This document shows positions 6,986 through 7,810 of a stretch of DNA of 7,810 nt, piece after piece. The translations under genes were made by a program, and so were the position numbers. This stretch comes from RGIG8306 sp964566025 (GTDB taxonomy: Bacteria; Bacillota; Clostridia; Lachnospirales; Lachnospiraceae): assembly GCA_964566025.1 (NCBI GenBank), contig CAZMHF010000046.1, positions 1 to 7,810 on the forward strand. Reading direction: 5' to 3'. Each line of letters begins with the position of its first letter. The first letter of the stretch is position 1. Under the pieces are notes generated by a model. It saw only the letters and a list, made by a program, of their open reading frames with translations, was not told the origin of the DNA and ran no database searches.

Positions 6986-7010
6986 AAAGTGACTACATAT
7001 AGCTCACTCT
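6986..7010 (-). other. Small inverted repeat between recA and recX
   Basis: The minus strand can fold AGAGTGA (7004-7010) with TCACTTT (6986-6992) across an 11-nt loop, 7 bp including one G-U. It begins 2 nt after the recA stop codon. No U-run follows (GCTCTC), so it is not a normal terminator. It could act as a weak attenuator that lowers recX relative to recA, or be chance. Confidence 0.3.
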
Positions 7011-7012
7011 TC

Positions 7013-7810
7013 TTATGATTCTTCTTTGGCTTTTTCTTTGGCTTTTTCTTTGGCTTTTTCTTTGGCTTTTTCTTTGGCTTTTTCTCCGATAGGCATGCCA
7101 AAATGCTCTCTCACTTTTCGGTCAACTTCGTCATACACTTCTGGATGTTCTTTTAGATATAGCTTAGCATTCTCTCTGCCCTGACCAATCTTTCCGTCAT
7201 TGTATGCATACCATGCACCACTTTTGACAATCACACCAATATTCGAAGCAATATCGACCAAATCGCCTTCGCGAGAAATTCCTTTCCCGAACATAATATC
7301 AAACTCTGCTTCCTTAAATGGAGGTGCTACTTTGTTTTTCACGACCTTCACACGAACATGGTTTCCGACAATTTCTCCACCTTGTTTTACGCTATCTATA
7401 CGGCGAACATCCATACGAATTGAACTATAAAACTTCAATGCACGTCCACCCGTTGTCGTCTCAGGGCTACCAAACATCACGCCAATCTTCTCACGAAGCT
7501 GATTGATAAAAACAATCACACAATTGCTCTTGTTGACAACGGCTGTTAGCTTACGCATCGCCTGTGACATCAAACGTGCTTGTGCACCCATCTGGGTATC
7601 TCCCATATCTCCATCGATTTCGTTCTTTGGAACAAGAGCGGCTACCGAATCGACAATAACGATATCTAGTGCTCCCGAACGAACCATCGTCTCTGTAATT
7701 TCTAATGCTTGCTCTCCATTGTCTGGTTGTGAAATATAAAGGTTGTCAATATCCACACCAATATTCTTCGCATAAACAGGATCAAGTGCATGCTCTGCAT
7801 CAATAAATCC
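7013..7810 (-). CDS. recA: Recombinase RecA (partial, N-terminus outside window)
   Basis: RecA forms ATP-dependent filaments on single-stranded DNA, drives strand exchange and triggers the SOS response. The last 265 codons are present; the reading frame runs unbroken to the right edge, and the first residues (FIDAEHALDPVYA) match about residue 92 onward of E. coli RecA, so some 90 residues including Walker A lie outside. Visible landmarks, numbered from the edge, are the Walker B strand LDIVIVDSVAAL (48-59), the L1 region with DGDMGDTQMG (66-75), the RecA signature ALKFYSSIR (124-132), the L2 loop with GSPETTTGGRALKF (114-127), and the C-terminal domain to about residue 240. The tail is unusual: after IGE come five perfect KAKE tetrapeptides and ES (244-265), where many RecA proteins have an acidic tail. 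The promoter and any LexA site are outside the window. Confidence 0.97.
   Translation of the reverse strand, partial: GFIDAEHALDPVYAKNIGVDIDNLYISQPDNGEQALEITETMVRSGALDIVIVDSVAALVPKNEIDGDMGDTQMGAQARLMSQAMRKLTAVVNKSNCVIVFINQLREKIGVMFGSPETTTGGRALKFYSSIRMDVRRIDSVKQGGEIVGNHVRVKVVKNKVAPPFKEAEFDIMFGKGISREGDLVDIASNIGVIVKSGAWYAYNDGKIGQGRENAKLYLKEHPEVYDEVDRKVREHFGMPIGEKAKEKAKEKAKEKAKEKAKEES
7024..7083 (-). repeat. Five perfect 12-bp tandem repeats at the 3' end of recA
   Basis: The plus-strand unit CTTTGGCTTTTT repeats five times without a single mismatch (7024, 7036, 7048, 7060, 7072). On the coding strand each unit encodes K-A-K-E. The length is a multiple of three, so gain or loss of units would keep recA in frame and leave the ES-stop end intact. 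The lack of silent changes points to recent expansion or ongoing slippage. Confidence 0.95.

Noticed and set aside
7754..7756. GTG at 7756 as an internal start of recA
   Set aside because: The frame continues without a stop to the window edge and encodes the conserved FIDAEHALDPVYA segment, so this GTG is an ordinary valine codon.

Overview
The window looks like a chromosomal segment of a low-GC Gram-positive bacterium, most likely a Clostridia member (possibly Lachnospirales). The basis is the AT-rich sequence, strong AGGAGG-type ribosome binding sites, sigma-A-type promoters, RNase Y (rny) and the gene order recA-recX-rny. The genus is not determined. All seven supported protein genes lie on the minus strand, so transcription runs from right to left.

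From the right edge the layout is: (1) recA, with its N-terminal part outside the window and an unusual C-terminal tail built from five perfect 12-bp repeats (KAKE x5). (2) recX, the RecA modulator, 57 nt downstream. (3) rny, the membrane-anchored RNase Y, with its own near-consensus promoter, a GTG start with a very strong Shine-Dalgarno sequence, and a clear intrinsic terminator. (4) A second unit, starting from its own promoter, of a class I aminotransferase (aspartate aminotransferase type), proC (pyrroline-5-carboxylate reductase) and a Nudix hydrolase of the ADP-ribose pyrophosphatase type, with gaps of only 18 nt between genes. (5) A 335-nt intergenic stretch with a GNRA-capped hairpin and a promoter. 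(6) At the left edge, the first 514 codons of a secreted protein: a signal peptide, a region resembling the choice-of-anchor A domain, then Ig-like repeats, with the C-terminus outside the window.

Functionally, recA-recX is a recombination and DNA-repair pair, and rny governs mRNA decay. The aminotransferase-proC-Nudix unit is amino-acid and nucleotide housekeeping: proC makes proline, and the aminotransferase links glutamate/aspartate nitrogen to keto acids. The left gene is an accessory surface or extracellular protein unrelated to the rest. I see no mobile element, CRISPR array, tRNA or rRNA. I also see no convincing undescribed multi-gene system. The most noteworthy items are the repeat-built RecA tail, the divergent surface protein, and the self-complementary ribosome binding site of rny.
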